Shown here: piece after piece, positions 1 to 5,421 of the stretch | Layout of the letters: every line of letters begins with the position of its first letter | How positions within the stretch are numbered: the first letter of the stretch is position 1 | Assembly: GCA_003162595.1 (NCBI GenBank) | Contig: PMNJ01000206.1 | Coordinates: forward strand, 4,257-9,677 | Reading direction: 5' to 3' | Origin: Bacteroidales bacterium | Lineage (GTDB): Bacteria; Bacteroidota; Bacteroidia; Bacteroidales; VadinHA17 | Length of the DNA stretch: 5,421 bases | Translations under genes and position numbers: made by a program | Notes under the pieces: generated by a model | What the model was told of the DNA's origin: nothing | Seen by the model: the letters and a program-made list of their open reading frames with translations, nothing else | The model's database searches: none

Positions 1-20
1 AGATATACTAAATCTTTCAT
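1..20 (-). CDS. hgcB: HgcB, ferredoxin partner of HgcA (first codons only, cut by window edge)
   Basis: Only the start is present. Ten bases after the hgcA stop there is an ATG, and the next codons read MKDLVY followed by a Leu codon (CTn), up to the window edge. In known mercury methylators hgcA is almost always followed directly by hgcB, a small protein with two [4Fe-4S] clusters that passes electrons to the HgcA corrinoid. Its N-terminus is typically a short 'MKD-x-x-YL'-like stretch ahead of the first cluster motif, so both position and residues fit. No cysteine motif can be seen because the gene leaves the window, so the call rests on context and six to seven residues. There is no clear ribosome binding site; translation may be coupled to hgcA. 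Confidence 0.6.
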
Positions 21-30
21 AAATATTTCG

Positions 31-1062
31 TTAAATTAATTTACCAATAACCTGTAAAACAACACCGATAAGGGCAAACCCTATTTGAAAAGGCACCGAG
101 ATCTTCATTTCTTTTTTAACTCCCGACAACGATGTATATGTCGATGAACCTGTAAAGTTCATTGCCAGGAAGGAGGATATCACCGTAATAATGAAAAACC
201 ATGATATTAATTCAATAACATTTTTATCTGCAAATTTTAAGATTACAAGAAAAAGAAAGACAGTTGCCCCTGCAATAAATCCCTTTAAAGAAAAATGACG
301 ACCGGGTATATATGGAAGGAACAATGGTGTTATGACAATTCCCGAAAAATATGCAAGGAACACATACAAAAGCGCAGGCCCTCCTTCACCTGAAAAATTA
401 TTATATGAAAAACCCTTGCTGCTGATACCGGATATTAAAAAGAGAGCTGCCATTGCACCCAGAAGGTAAAATTTGCCATACATAAAATCGTTGGGAATGA
501 GCTTTATCCGGTCTTTAAACCCGAAAGTGACTCTCCTCATTTCCCTGTCAGCCCTGTAACCATCATTGATAAATTTTTTTATATCTGATGCACGGACCGG
601 GCCATAATGAACATTGAATCCTGTCTCTTCCTTAACCTTATGAGCAGCAACTCCTGTTGCACCAAGTTGTGGCAGGATAAGCCGCCTGTGATTCACAATT
701 TTTTCGAGTGATACCATTCTTATCCTGTTGATAAGTTCTTTAGTTCCGAAGGTACCTTTACCTGCAGCACACCAGACATTTACACCTTTAGTGTCTAATA
801 CCAGTATCCATCCATTCTCCCCTGAGAGATTTTTGCGTAAAGCATCAAAAGAAAGTTTGTAATTTGCAGTCACAAATACATCGGACTCCTGATTTGGAGA
901 ACCAACGGCATAAAGTCCGGGTTTAACCCGGTAATTGTTTCGATTAATACCCCATCGTACCATAACAGCGCCAAAAAAATCTGAGGAATTAAGTTCCGAA
1001 GCTATCACTGGAATATCAATGCCTGAAACTGGTATGCTCCCAATTAAAAATGTGTCTTTCAT
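31..1062 (-). CDS. hgcA: HgcA, corrinoid-dependent mercury methyltransferase
   Basis: HgcA is a membrane-anchored corrinoid protein that transfers a methyl group to Hg(II), giving methylmercury; HgcB re-reduces it. The 343 residues match the family's usual length and two-part layout. Residues about 1-180 form a cytoplasmic cobalamin-binding domain related to the CFeSP large subunit. It contains the diagnostic cap-helix motif NVWCAAGK (95-102), in which C98 is the expected cobalt ligand and the only cysteine in the protein. Conserved family segments follow: HRRLILPQLGA (125-135) and YGPVRASD (153-160). Residues about 196-342 hold five hydrophobic segments (about 196-214, 229-250, 259-277, 283-301, 323-342), with the conserved-looking FTGSSTYTSLSGV stretch at 303-315. 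A plain CFeSP subunit lacks both the Cys cap helix and the membrane domain, so that alternative is rejected. The ATG lies one base after the arsC stop (TGA-G-ATG) with no obvious Shine-Dalgarno sequence, which suggests translational coupling. Confidence 0.96.
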   Translation of the reverse strand: MKDTFLIGSIPVSGIDIPVIASELNSSDFFGAVMVRWGINRNNYRVKPGLYAVGSPNQESDVFVTANYKLSFDALRKNLSGENGWILVLDTKGVNVWCAAGKGTFGTKELINRIRMVSLEKIVNHRRLILPQLGATGVAAHKVKEETGFNVHYGPVRASDIKKFINDGYRADREMRRVTFGFKDRIKLIPNDFMYGKFYLLGAMAALFLISGISSKGFSYNNFSGEGGPALLYVFLAYFSGIVITPLFLPYIPGRHFSLKGFIAGATVFLFLVILKFADKNVIELISWFFIITVISSFLAMNFTGSSTYTSLSGVKKEMKISVPFQIGFALIGVVLQVIGKLI

Positions 1063-1063
1063 C

Positions 1064-1480
1064 TCAAATTAAAAAATTATTATAAAATCTTAAAAAAGTA
1101 GTTTTAATATCATCCCTGATCCTTCTGAATTCACTCATAATGAATTCCTCAGACCCCGTTGCATCAGATGGATCTTCAAATCCAAAATGCACGCGGTGTT
1201 TCACTTTACCAAGGAATACAGGACAGGTTTCTTTTGCATTATCACATACGGTTATTACATAATCCCATTCATAATTCAGAAATTCATCGACTGATTTTGG
1301 GGAATTTTTGCTTATGTCAATCCCTGCTTCCCTCATCACAATGACCGCTTTTGAATTAACTTCTAATCCCGGTTGTGTTCCGGCAGATTCGACCTCAATC
1401 TTATCATCAAATGACTTAAAAAAGCCCTGAGCCATTTGACTGCGGCAACTATTTCCTGTACATAATATCAGTATCTTCAT
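1064..1480 (-). CDS. arsC: Thioredoxin-coupled arsenate reductase, low-molecular-weight phosphatase fold
   Basis: This 138-residue protein belongs to the pI258-type ArsC family, which reduces arsenate to arsenite in the cytoplasm with a three-cysteine relay recycled by thioredoxin. The P-loop CX5R is CTGNSCR (C7 to R13). The two relay cysteines are C79 and C86 in VCDNAKETCP, with the same seven-residue spacing as C82/C89 of the pI258 enzyme. The general-acid Asp is D103 in EDPSDATG. These relay cysteines favour arsenate reductase over a plain low-molecular-weight tyrosine phosphatase. The gene lies 53 bp downstream of arsR and one base upstream of hgcA, so it is very probably on the same transcript as both. 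No arsenite efflux gene (acr3, arsB, arsP) is in the window, so the arsenite formed must leave by a pump encoded elsewhere, or the enzyme serves another role here. Confidence 0.93.
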   Translation of the reverse strand: MKILILCTGNSCRSQMAQGFFKSFDDKIEVESAGTQPGLEVNSKAVIVMREAGIDISKNSPKSVDEFLNYEWDYVITVCDNAKETCPVFLGKVKHRVHFGFEDPSDATGSEEFIMSEFRRIRDDIKTTFLRFYNNFLI

Positions 1481-1533
1481 AATTTATTAATTTGAAAATT
1501 TAAATAGTCAGATAATTAAAAACTCTACTGTTT

Positions 1534-1869
1534 TCATTTGCAATCAAAAGTTACAGGAATATTTATATCGTTTAAAAACTTCTCTGCCATTTTCTTTAGT
1601 TCGCATACGTTCCTGAGATTCAAACAATAGCAGGTTTTCACTCCTTCTGTGGTGCCCTGAATCAAACCTGCATCCTTTAATTCCTTAAGGTGCTGGTTTA
1701 CTGTGGTCCTTCCCAAAGGAAGCTCATCAGCGAGATCGCCGGTAATACATGTTTTTGTATCAGCCAGGTATTTCAGAATTGCAAGACGGGCGGGGTGGGC
1801 TAAAGCCTTAAACAGTGTTGAGCAGTTCTGTAGTTCCGGGCTGAATAGTTCACTTTTAGTATATGCCAT
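1534..1869 (-). CDS. arsR: ArsR/SmtB-family winged-helix metalloregulator
   Basis: A 111-residue ArsR-family repressor; such proteins bind operator DNA as dimers and release it on binding arsenite or another soft metal. The opening FKALAHPARLAILKYL (20-35) is the family's typical first helix. The helix-turn-helix runs about 42-69, with recognition helix TTVNQHLKELKDAGL (55-69), followed by a wing (about 70-83). The classic ELCVCDL metal site of plasmid ArsR is absent: only C41 lies near that place, at the start of the HTH. Other cysteines are C16, C80 and C82 (KTCYCLN, in the wing), C89 and C110 (penultimate residue). The sensing site is therefore probably a different Cys cluster. It is the first gene of the arsR-arsC-hgcA-hgcB run and has two palindromes directly upstream, so autoregulation and control of hgcAB are likely. 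The effector (As(III), Sb(III) or Hg(II)) cannot be told from sequence. Confidence 0.93.
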   Translation of the reverse strand: MAYTKSELFSPELQNCSTLFKALAHPARLAILKYLADTKTCITGDLADELPLGRTTVNQHLKELKDAGLIQGTTEGVKTCYCLNLRNVCELKKMAEKFLNDINIPVTFDCK

Positions 1870-1885
1870 AGCAAAATAATATTTG

Positions 1886-1899
1886 ACGTAAATATACGT
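1886..1899. promoter_or_regulatory. Proximal putative ArsR operator
   Basis: ACGTAAATATACGT is a near-perfect 14-bp palindrome (one mismatched pair, two bases) inside the 18-bp element TGACGTAAATATACGTTA at 1884-1901. It lies 16 bp before the arsR start codon. The minus-strand TATATTTA at 1889-1896 inside it resembles the Bacteroidota -7 element TAnnTTTG at seven of eight positions, but no -33 TTG is seen at the right distance. A repressor bound here would block initiation or early elongation. The operator role is inferred from symmetry, position and the adjacent arsR. Confidence 0.75.
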
Positions 1900-1913
1900 T
1901 ATATTTTATTATG

Positions 1914-1927
1914 ACGTATATATACGT
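1914..1927. promoter_or_regulatory. Distal putative ArsR operator
   Basis: ACGTATATATACGT is a perfect 14-bp palindrome inside TGACGTATATATACGTTA (1912-1929). That 18-bp element matches the proximal one at all but one position and has the same orientation. The centres are 28 bp apart, about 2.7 helical turns, so two dimers would not sit on the same DNA face. Nothing else in the window carries this motif. The repeat makes a chance AT-rich palindrome unlikely. Confidence 0.75.
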
Positions 1928-1936
1928 TAATAATTT

Positions 1937-1952
1937 TTAAAAATATTTTTAA
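1937..1952. repeat. AT-only palindrome between lipoprotein gene and arsR operators
   Basis: The 16-bp stretch TTAAAAATATTTTTAA is a perfect palindrome made only of A and T. It lies downstream of the small lipoprotein gene and 9 bp upstream of the distal operator. It could act as an AT-rich upstream promoter element or a weak transcript end for the lipoprotein gene, but a stem with no G:C pair is a poor terminator, and such palindromes arise by chance in AT-rich spacers. Confidence 0.3.
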
Positions 1953-1997
1953 TCAGGATTTTTTAAAGAGACCAAATTAGTATAGTTAGGACCATTT

Positions 1998-2135
1998 TCA
2001 CCTTTTGTTCTCCTTCTCGCAAGGGCAGGGAATCGGCTTATATTTTTTGTATCTATGCTGGGTAGCACAACCGGCTGTGATCATTAAAATTAAAAGTATC
2101 ACAACAAAAAGATTATTGGCTTTTTTCTCTGACAT
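1998..2135 (-). CDS. Small predicted lipoprotein with a Cys-Pro-Cys C-terminus
   Basis: A 45-residue protein of unknown function. It begins MSEKKANN, continues with a hydrophobic stretch (about 9-20) and reaches a lipobox-like ITAGC with C23 as the lipidation site; Thr at -3 is less usual than Leu. The mature part would be only about 23 residues, rich in Lys and Arg, and ends in PIPCPCEKENKR with C37 and C39. The reading frame stays open upstream to an ATG at 2246 and includes another ATG at 2186, preceded closely by GGAG. The 2135 start is preferred because it gives a proper short signal sequence and does not overlap the preceding gene. It follows the FISUMP gene by 95 bp on the same strand and may share its transcript. 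The paired cysteines could bind metal or form a disulfide, but nothing here proves that. Confidence 0.6.
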   Translation of the reverse strand: MSEKKANNLFVVILLILMITAGCATQHRYKKYKPIPCPCEKENKR

Positions 2136-2230
2136 TTTCAGAAAACTGATTTTAACCAGCGGCTTACAGTATAAATGATTTTCCATATTCTCCACAGAAT
2201 TGACTGAGTCGGGAACCTCCGTATAAAACT

Positions 2231-2806
2231 TTAATCTTTGAGGCACCGTACAGAGTATTTATTAGTCTTTTCAGTTCCATGAATATCCGCTACATCCTCT
2301 TTTCTCGAAATATCAATTATAGGTTTGTCATCTATAATAAGGTAACTGAAATATTCAGCATTGGTCTTATCATATTCCGTGGAGGTCCAGTAATAGCCGC
2401 TTTCATCCATCTCTGAAAAGGTCCCCTCATAATCCTGCATACCTCCCAGTTGAATTCCAAATGAAGAAGGATCAGAAGCAATTTTCCCCCAGGCTTCTTT
2501 CTGTTCAAAATAATTTATAAGCGCTTGAAATTCAGTACCTGATGGAAGACGCCAACCGGATGGACATGAATTCAACGCGGTTTTCCATTCATAGAGCACA
2601 CCGTAGGCTGGAATATTGTTGGAATCGTTATCAAAACAGAATGCACCGCTTTTAGCTTTATACTTGAGGTTTTCTGACATCCAGGTAACTCCTGCTACTG
2701 TTATTGTACGATAAACATTACCGTCCCGATTATCAGTGAATTTAACCTGTCCGGATAATCCCATAAAAAATAATAAGAACATAAAAACCAATAAAATCTT
2801 CTTCAT
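2231..2806 (-). CDS. Secreted FISUMP-domain protein
   Basis: A 191-residue exported protein with one Fibrobacter succinogenes major paralogous (FISUMP) domain, a family common on the surface of Bacteroidota and Fibrobacterota and without an assigned biochemical role. Residues 1-19 form a signal peptide (MKKILLVFMF..., ending LSG before Q20). The domain follows with its usual landmarks: DNRDGNVYRTITVAGVTWM (25-43), SENLKY (44-49), YGVLYEWKTAL (68-78), CPSGWRLPSGTEF (81-93), GGMQDYEGTF (121-130), GYYWTSTEY (137-145) and the terminal SVRCLKD (185-191). C57, C81 and C188 may form a disulfide. An ATG 30 bp further upstream (2836) is in frame, but the start at 2806 is preferred because it begins the signal peptide directly and has GAAAGGA just ahead as a ribosome binding site. 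Its partner or ligand is unknown. Confidence 0.88.
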   Translation of the reverse strand: MKKILLVFMFLLFFMGLSGQVKFTDNRDGNVYRTITVAGVTWMSENLKYKAKSGAFCFDNDSNNIPAYGVLYEWKTALNSCPSGWRLPSGTEFQALINYFEQKEAWGKIASDPSSFGIQLGGMQDYEGTFSEMDESGYYWTSTEYDKTNAEYFSYLIIDDKPIIDISRKEDVADIHGTEKTNKYSVRCLKD

Positions 2807-2856
2807 ATTCCTTTCGTTTTCAAATTTTAAAATCATCCATTAAGCTTTATGATCAG

Positions 2857-2864
2857 CAAATGTA
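2857..2864 (-). promoter_or_regulatory. Candidate -7 element for the FISUMP gene
   Basis: On the minus strand this reads TACATTTG, a full match to the Bacteroidota -7 consensus TAnnTTTG. It would start transcription near 2850, about 44 bases ahead of the start codon at 2806. No clear -33 TTG is visible, so the call rests on the -7 match and position alone. Confidence 0.4.
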
Positions 2865-2869
2865 ATGCC

Positions 2870-2888
2870 ACGCCTGAGAATCAGGTGT
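2870..2888. repeat. Inverted repeat beside the FISUMP promoter
   Basis: An 8-bp stem with one G-T pair and a 3-base loop: ACGCCTGA, GAA, TCAGGTGT. It lies just upstream of the candidate -7 element, in the spacer toward -33, a usual place for a repressor or activator site. Neither strand shows a T-run after it, so it does not look like an intrinsic terminator of the DUF2231 gene upstream. Confidence 0.4.
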
Positions 2889-3035
2889 AAAATTAAATCT
2901 AGCTTTTATAAAAAACAGTTGATAAGTCAAAATGTTATTAACCAACTATCGCAAATAATCAATAATTTTTTAGAGTTGATTAAAACAAGGATAATTTAAG
3001 TTGCGGAAGTATTGCGATGACACCTGAACGATATC

Positions 3036-3467
3036 TCACTGTCCAATCATGAAATCGTACACCATAGTGCCTCCCATGAACCCTGTGAAGGTTACGGCGA
3101 TGAAAGCCAGGAGATAGAAACCGAAGGCTATCCATTTTAAAGGAGTTTCCTCTTTCTTTTTTACCATAAGCCAGATCCTGAAGATTGTACCGGCAATAAT
3201 AAGGATCATTGTAATTAAAGCTCCTGTTTCGTGCCTTACAAATACTTTTAAAATTTCACCCTGAGTTGGTTCTTCAGTAAATAAGTGACCGGTTGACCAT
3301 GCAGCTATTGCCCCAAGGGATCCCAACACCATAAGATAAAATCCGGTTTTTGAAAGACACTTTTCGTTTTTGAAAAAAAGGGAGATAACTTCAGCAAAAA
3401 ATCCAACTGTTATCAGTGCAATCGGGAAGTGCACAATCATGGGGTGTAAATGGTCTGTATTGAACAT
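3036..3467 (-). CDS. DUF2231-family four-helix membrane protein
   Basis: A 143-residue inner-membrane protein of the DUF2231 family, whose members often lie in redox or metal-related gene sets but have no settled function. The N-terminal signature HLHPMIVHFPIAL (6-18) is the family's hallmark. Four hydrophobic segments follow at about 11-32, 42-60, 81-99 and 109-131. Histidines H6, H8, H13, H61 and H79 lie at or near membrane ends and could bind haem or a metal, an inference from spacing only. The only cysteine is C37. The ATG at 3465-3467 has no evident Shine-Dalgarno sequence, but the HPxxVHFP signature right after it supports this start. It is the first gene of the minus-strand group, divergent from the dCMP deaminase, and 229 bp from the FISUMP gene start, so it probably forms its own transcription unit. 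Confidence 0.88.
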   Translation of the reverse strand: MFNTDHLHPMIVHFPIALITVGFFAEVISLFFKNEKCLSKTGFYLMVLGSLGAIAAWSTGHLFTEEPTQGEILKVFVRHETGALITMILIIAGTIFRIWLMVKKKEETPLKWIAFGFYLLAFIAVTFTGFMGGTMVYDFMIGQ

Positions 3468-3528
3468 GATATCAATAATTTTGTCTCTTTAAATATTCCC
3501 CTTTACTGTTTAACATCTTCCAATAGTC

Positions 3529-3561
3529 CAAAATTAGTTTATTCACATGGAATTTTATCAA
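3529..3561 (-). promoter_or_regulatory. Candidate Bacteroidota-type promoter for the DUF2231 gene
   Basis: On the minus strand, TAATTTTG (3529-3536) fully matches the -7 consensus TAnnTTTG. A TTG at 3559-3561 lies 22 bp upstream, slightly beyond the usual -33 spacing of about 19-21. Transcription would begin near 3522, giving a leader of about 55 bases. The rest of the 244-bp divergent spacer (3468-3711) holds no plus-strand element I can defend for the deaminase gene. Confidence 0.42.
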
Positions 3562-3711
3562 TCTGAAAATAAGAATAATTATGCCGGCGGAAAGATTATA
3601 ATAATTTCACTTGTATTCTTATTCAGGAGTACCTGTTTGTTCTGATTAGCAAAAGAATTATAAATTAATTAACTTAGAGCCCTTTTAAAATTGAAGCAAT
3701 CTCAGGATATA

Positions 3712-4182
3712 ATGCCAGATAAAACAGATATAAAGCCTTATGGTGAAAAACAGATTGCATTCGATAAGCGTTATCTGGAGATGGCCATGATATGGGCCCA
3801 GAATTCATACTGCATCAGAAGGCAGGTAGGTGCTCTGATCGTGAAAGGAAAGATGATTATTTCTGACGGTTATAATGGCACACCTTCCGGATTTGAAAAT
3901 GTTTGTGAAGATGAAAATAATATTACAAAACCATACGTTCTACATGCTGAAGCCAATGCAATTACAAAAGTTGCCAAATCGAATAACTCAAGTGAAGATT
4001 CAACTCTCTATGTTACAACATCACCCTGTATGGAGTGTTCAAAACTTATTATTCAATCTGGCATAAAAAGAGTTGTTTATTGTAATAAATATCATAAAAC
4101 CGATGGCCTTGAACTTCTGAAGCGTGCCGGAATAGAATTGGTATATATTGACCCTGAAAAAAATATTTATGAACTACAATAA
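3712..4182 (+). CDS. dCMP deaminase (ComEB-like zinc cytidine/deoxycytidylate deaminase)
   Basis: A 156-residue cytoplasmic enzyme of the cytidine/deoxycytidylate deaminase superfamily, expected to convert dCMP to dUMP and feed dTMP synthesis. The zinc and catalytic motif is HAE (H78, E80) with the second zinc motif SPCMEC (C106, C109). DKRYLEMAMIWAQNSYCIRRQVGA (18-41, read in two parts: DKRYLEMAMIWA and NSYCIRRQVGA) and DGYNGTPSGFENVCED (52-67) are typical of the dCMP deaminase branch rather than tRNA adenosine deaminase. A TTG in the same frame at 3691 would add seven residues. The ATG at 3712 is preferred because AGG (3704-3706) lies five bases ahead of it. Its last 14 bases overlap the start of the S41 protease gene in another frame, which suggests coupled translation; the same pair is commonly adjacent in Bacteroidota. 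The stretch before it lacks a clear promoter. Confidence 0.9.
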   Translation: MPDKTDIKPYGEKQIAFDKRYLEMAMIWAQNSYCIRRQVGALIVKGKMIISDGYNGTPSGFENVCEDENNITKPYVLHAEANAITKVAKSNNSSEDSTLYVTTSPCMECSKLIIQSGIKRVVYCNKYHKTDGLELLKRAGIELVYIDPEKNIYELQ

Positions 4183-5421
4183 TTCAAAAAAGATAGTTTT
4201 TCTTCCGGTAATACTTGGAATCTCCCTGGCACTCGGCATATTAATCGGACGAATTCTTCCGTCAGATAAGAACTTTCCCCAGCATTCAAGTGTAAGGTCA
4301 GGAAACGATAAGTTAAACAACATTCTGAATATCATCGAATCTAATTATGTTGACTCGGTTAACCGTAAGGATCTGGTTGAGTCAGCCATTCCGGCGATAC
4401 TTAAAAAACTTGATCCTCATTCCGTATATATTCCGGCGAAAGATCTTGCCCGCGCCAATGAACCATTGCAGGGAAACTTTGAGGGAATTGGAATTTCTTT
4501 CAGTATGCTCACCGATACAATCCTTATAATAAGTACAATTCCTGGCGGGCCATCCGAAAAACTGGGGTTGTTGCCGGGAGATAAGATTCTTTATGTCAAT
4601 GATTCTCTTGTTGCCGGCAAACATATCCCTGACGAAAAAGTGATGGGGATGCTCAAGGGGCCGAGAGGAACTATTGTTAAAATAAAAATACTTCGCAGTG
4701 GTCAGAAAGAGCTTATTCCCTTTGAGATAACCCGCGACAAAATCCCCATATACAGCGTAGATGTTGATTATATGGTGAATGATCATATAGGATATATCAA
4801 GATCAACACATTTGCCATGACAACCTTTGATGAGTTCATGAAAGGGCTCAGGGACCTGAAAGACCATGGTATGACCGGCCTCATACTTGATCTTCGTGGC
4901 AACTCCGGCGGTATAATGGAAGCCGCTATTCAGATTGCGGACCAATTCCTTAAGGAGGGTCAGCTGATAGTTTATACAAAGGGCCGTGCTTCACCCCGAA
5001 GTGAGGCAAAAGCTACGGGAAAAGGAGAATTTGAGACCGGGAACCTTGTTGTCCTTATAGATGAGTGGACTGCATCGGCCAGTGAAATTCTTGCCGGAGC
5101 TCTGCAGGATAACGACCGTGGAACCATTATTGGCCGTCGATCCTTTGGGAAGGGGCTGGTTCAGGAACCTATTCCGTTCTCTGATGGTTCAGGAATGCGG
5201 CTTACTATCGCCCGTTATTATACACCCACAGGAAGATCAATACAAAAACCATATAAAGATGGGTTTGAAAAATATTTCGACGATCTTAACCAGAGATATA
5301 CACATGGTGAATTTGAAGTGTCGGATAGTATCCATTTTTCTGACTCTCTGAAATTTACCACACCCGGGGGTCATATAGTATATGGAGGAGGAGGTATAAT
5401 GCCCGACAAATTTGTACCTGT
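4169..5421 (+). CDS. Carboxy-terminal-processing protease, S41 family (3' end outside window)
   Basis: The first 417 residues of a CtpA/Prc-like serine protease that acts in the periplasm, normally trimming or degrading exported proteins. An N-terminal hydrophobic segment (about 9-29, KIVFLPVILGIS onward) is a signal peptide or membrane anchor. A helical region with SNYVDSV (about 68-74) follows, then a PDZ domain (about 104-185, FEGIGISF to the KIKIL strand region), then the catalytic core from about 208. The core has DLRGNSGG (241-248) and DEWTASASEILAGAL (298-312). Catalytic Ser is S303 and Lys is K328 in SFGKGLVQ, with Q332 four residues on; the 25- and 4-residue spacing equals that of CtpB S309/K334/Q338. 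The dyad is intact. The ATG at 4169 overlaps the deaminase gene by 14 bp. By eye this gene is richer in G+C than its neighbours. The frame is open to the window end. Confidence 0.93.
   Translation, partial: MNYNNSKKIVFLPVILGISLALGILIGRILPSDKNFPQHSSVRSGNDKLNNILNIIESNYVDSVNRKDLVESAIPAILKKLDPHSVYIPAKDLARANEPLQGNFEGIGISFSMLTDTILIISTIPGGPSEKLGLLPGDKILYVNDSLVAGKHIPDEKVMGMLKGPRGTIVKIKILRSGQKELIPFEITRDKIPIYSVDVDYMVNDHIGYIKINTFAMTTFDEFMKGLRDLKDHGMTGLILDLRGNSGGIMEAAIQIADQFLKEGQLIVYTKGRASPRSEAKATGKGEFETGNLVVLIDEWTASASEILAGALQDNDRGTIIGRRSFGKGLVQEPIPFSDGSGMRLTIARYYTPTGRSIQKPYKDGFEKYFDDLNQRYTHGEFEVSDSIHFSDSLKFTTPGGHIVYGGGGIMPDKFVP

Noticed and set aside
31..1062. Reading this gene as an acetyl-CoA pathway corrinoid iron-sulfur protein subunit
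   Set aside because: The Cys-bearing NVWCAAGK cap helix and five C-terminal membrane helices are specific to HgcA, and no other acetyl-CoA pathway genes are nearby.
1159..1344. Plus-strand open frame of 61 residues opposite arsC
   Set aside because: It lies wholly antisense to a well-conserved arsenate reductase and shows no recognisable protein features.
1937..1952. AT palindrome as an intrinsic terminator
   Set aside because: The stem has no G:C pair and almost no loop, so it would be too unstable. It is kept only as a repeat.
2136..2246. Longer N-terminus for the small lipoprotein (starts at 2246 or 2186)
   Set aside because: The extension would put 17 to 37 residues ahead of the signal sequence, and the longest form would overlap the FISUMP gene. 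The 2135 start gives a normal lipoprotein signal.
3691..3711. TTG start extending the dCMP deaminase by seven residues
   Set aside because: The ATG at 3712 has an AGG five bases upstream, while the TTG has no ribosome binding site and the extra residues match no family feature.
4382..4945. Long minus-strand open frame of 187 residues inside the S41 protease region
   Set aside because: It is antisense to the PDZ and catalytic parts of a protease whose motifs are all intact, and it resembles no family. It is a frame shadow.
5061..5351. Plus-strand open frame of 96 residues within the S41 gene
   Set aside because: It is in another frame of the catalytic domain, where the correct frame carries S303, K328 and Q332.

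Overview
The window looks like a chromosomal segment from an uncultured, probably anaerobic member of the Bacteroidota (Bacteroidales-like). The DNA is AT-rich. Most starts lack a strong Shine-Dalgarno sequence. Two candidate promoters carry the Bacteroidota -7 element TAnnTTTG. The gene families also fit: a FISUMP-domain secreted protein, a small lipoprotein, and a dCMP deaminase next to an S41 protease. The lineage is an inference from these traits, not a phylogenetic placement.

Left part, minus strand (1-1928): a compact operon reading arsR, then a thioredoxin-type arsC, then hgcA, then the first codons of hgcB, which is cut by the window edge. HgcA is the corrinoid methyltransferase of mercury methylation. 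It is recognised by its NVWCAAGK cap-helix motif and its C-terminal five-helix membrane domain. The arsC stop and the hgcA start are one base apart. The hgcA stop and the putative hgcB start are ten bases apart. Two copies of an 18-bp palindromic element sit just upstream of arsR and are the likely ArsR operators. The picture is a methylmercury-forming gene pair placed under an arsenic-type repressor and co-transcribed with an arsenate reductase. No arsenite efflux pump or mer gene is visible in the window.

Middle part, minus strand (1998-3467): a small predicted lipoprotein, a secreted FISUMP-domain protein and a four-helix DUF2231 membrane protein. The first two may be co-transcribed. The DUF2231 gene has its own candidate promoter. 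No functional link to the mercury operon is evident.

Right part, plus strand (3712-5421): a dCMP deaminase overlaps by 14 bp the start of a carboxy-terminal-processing (S41) protease that runs off the right end with all its catalytic residues present. The two look translationally coupled and belong to general cell functions (dUMP supply; periplasmic proteolysis).

The point of interest is the arsR-arsC-hgcA-hgcB operon with its paired operators. ArsR-type control of hgcAB has been reported in other mercury methylators, so the principle is not new. The direct coupling of a thioredoxin-type arsenate reductase to hgcA in a Bacteroidota-like genome deserves follow-up.
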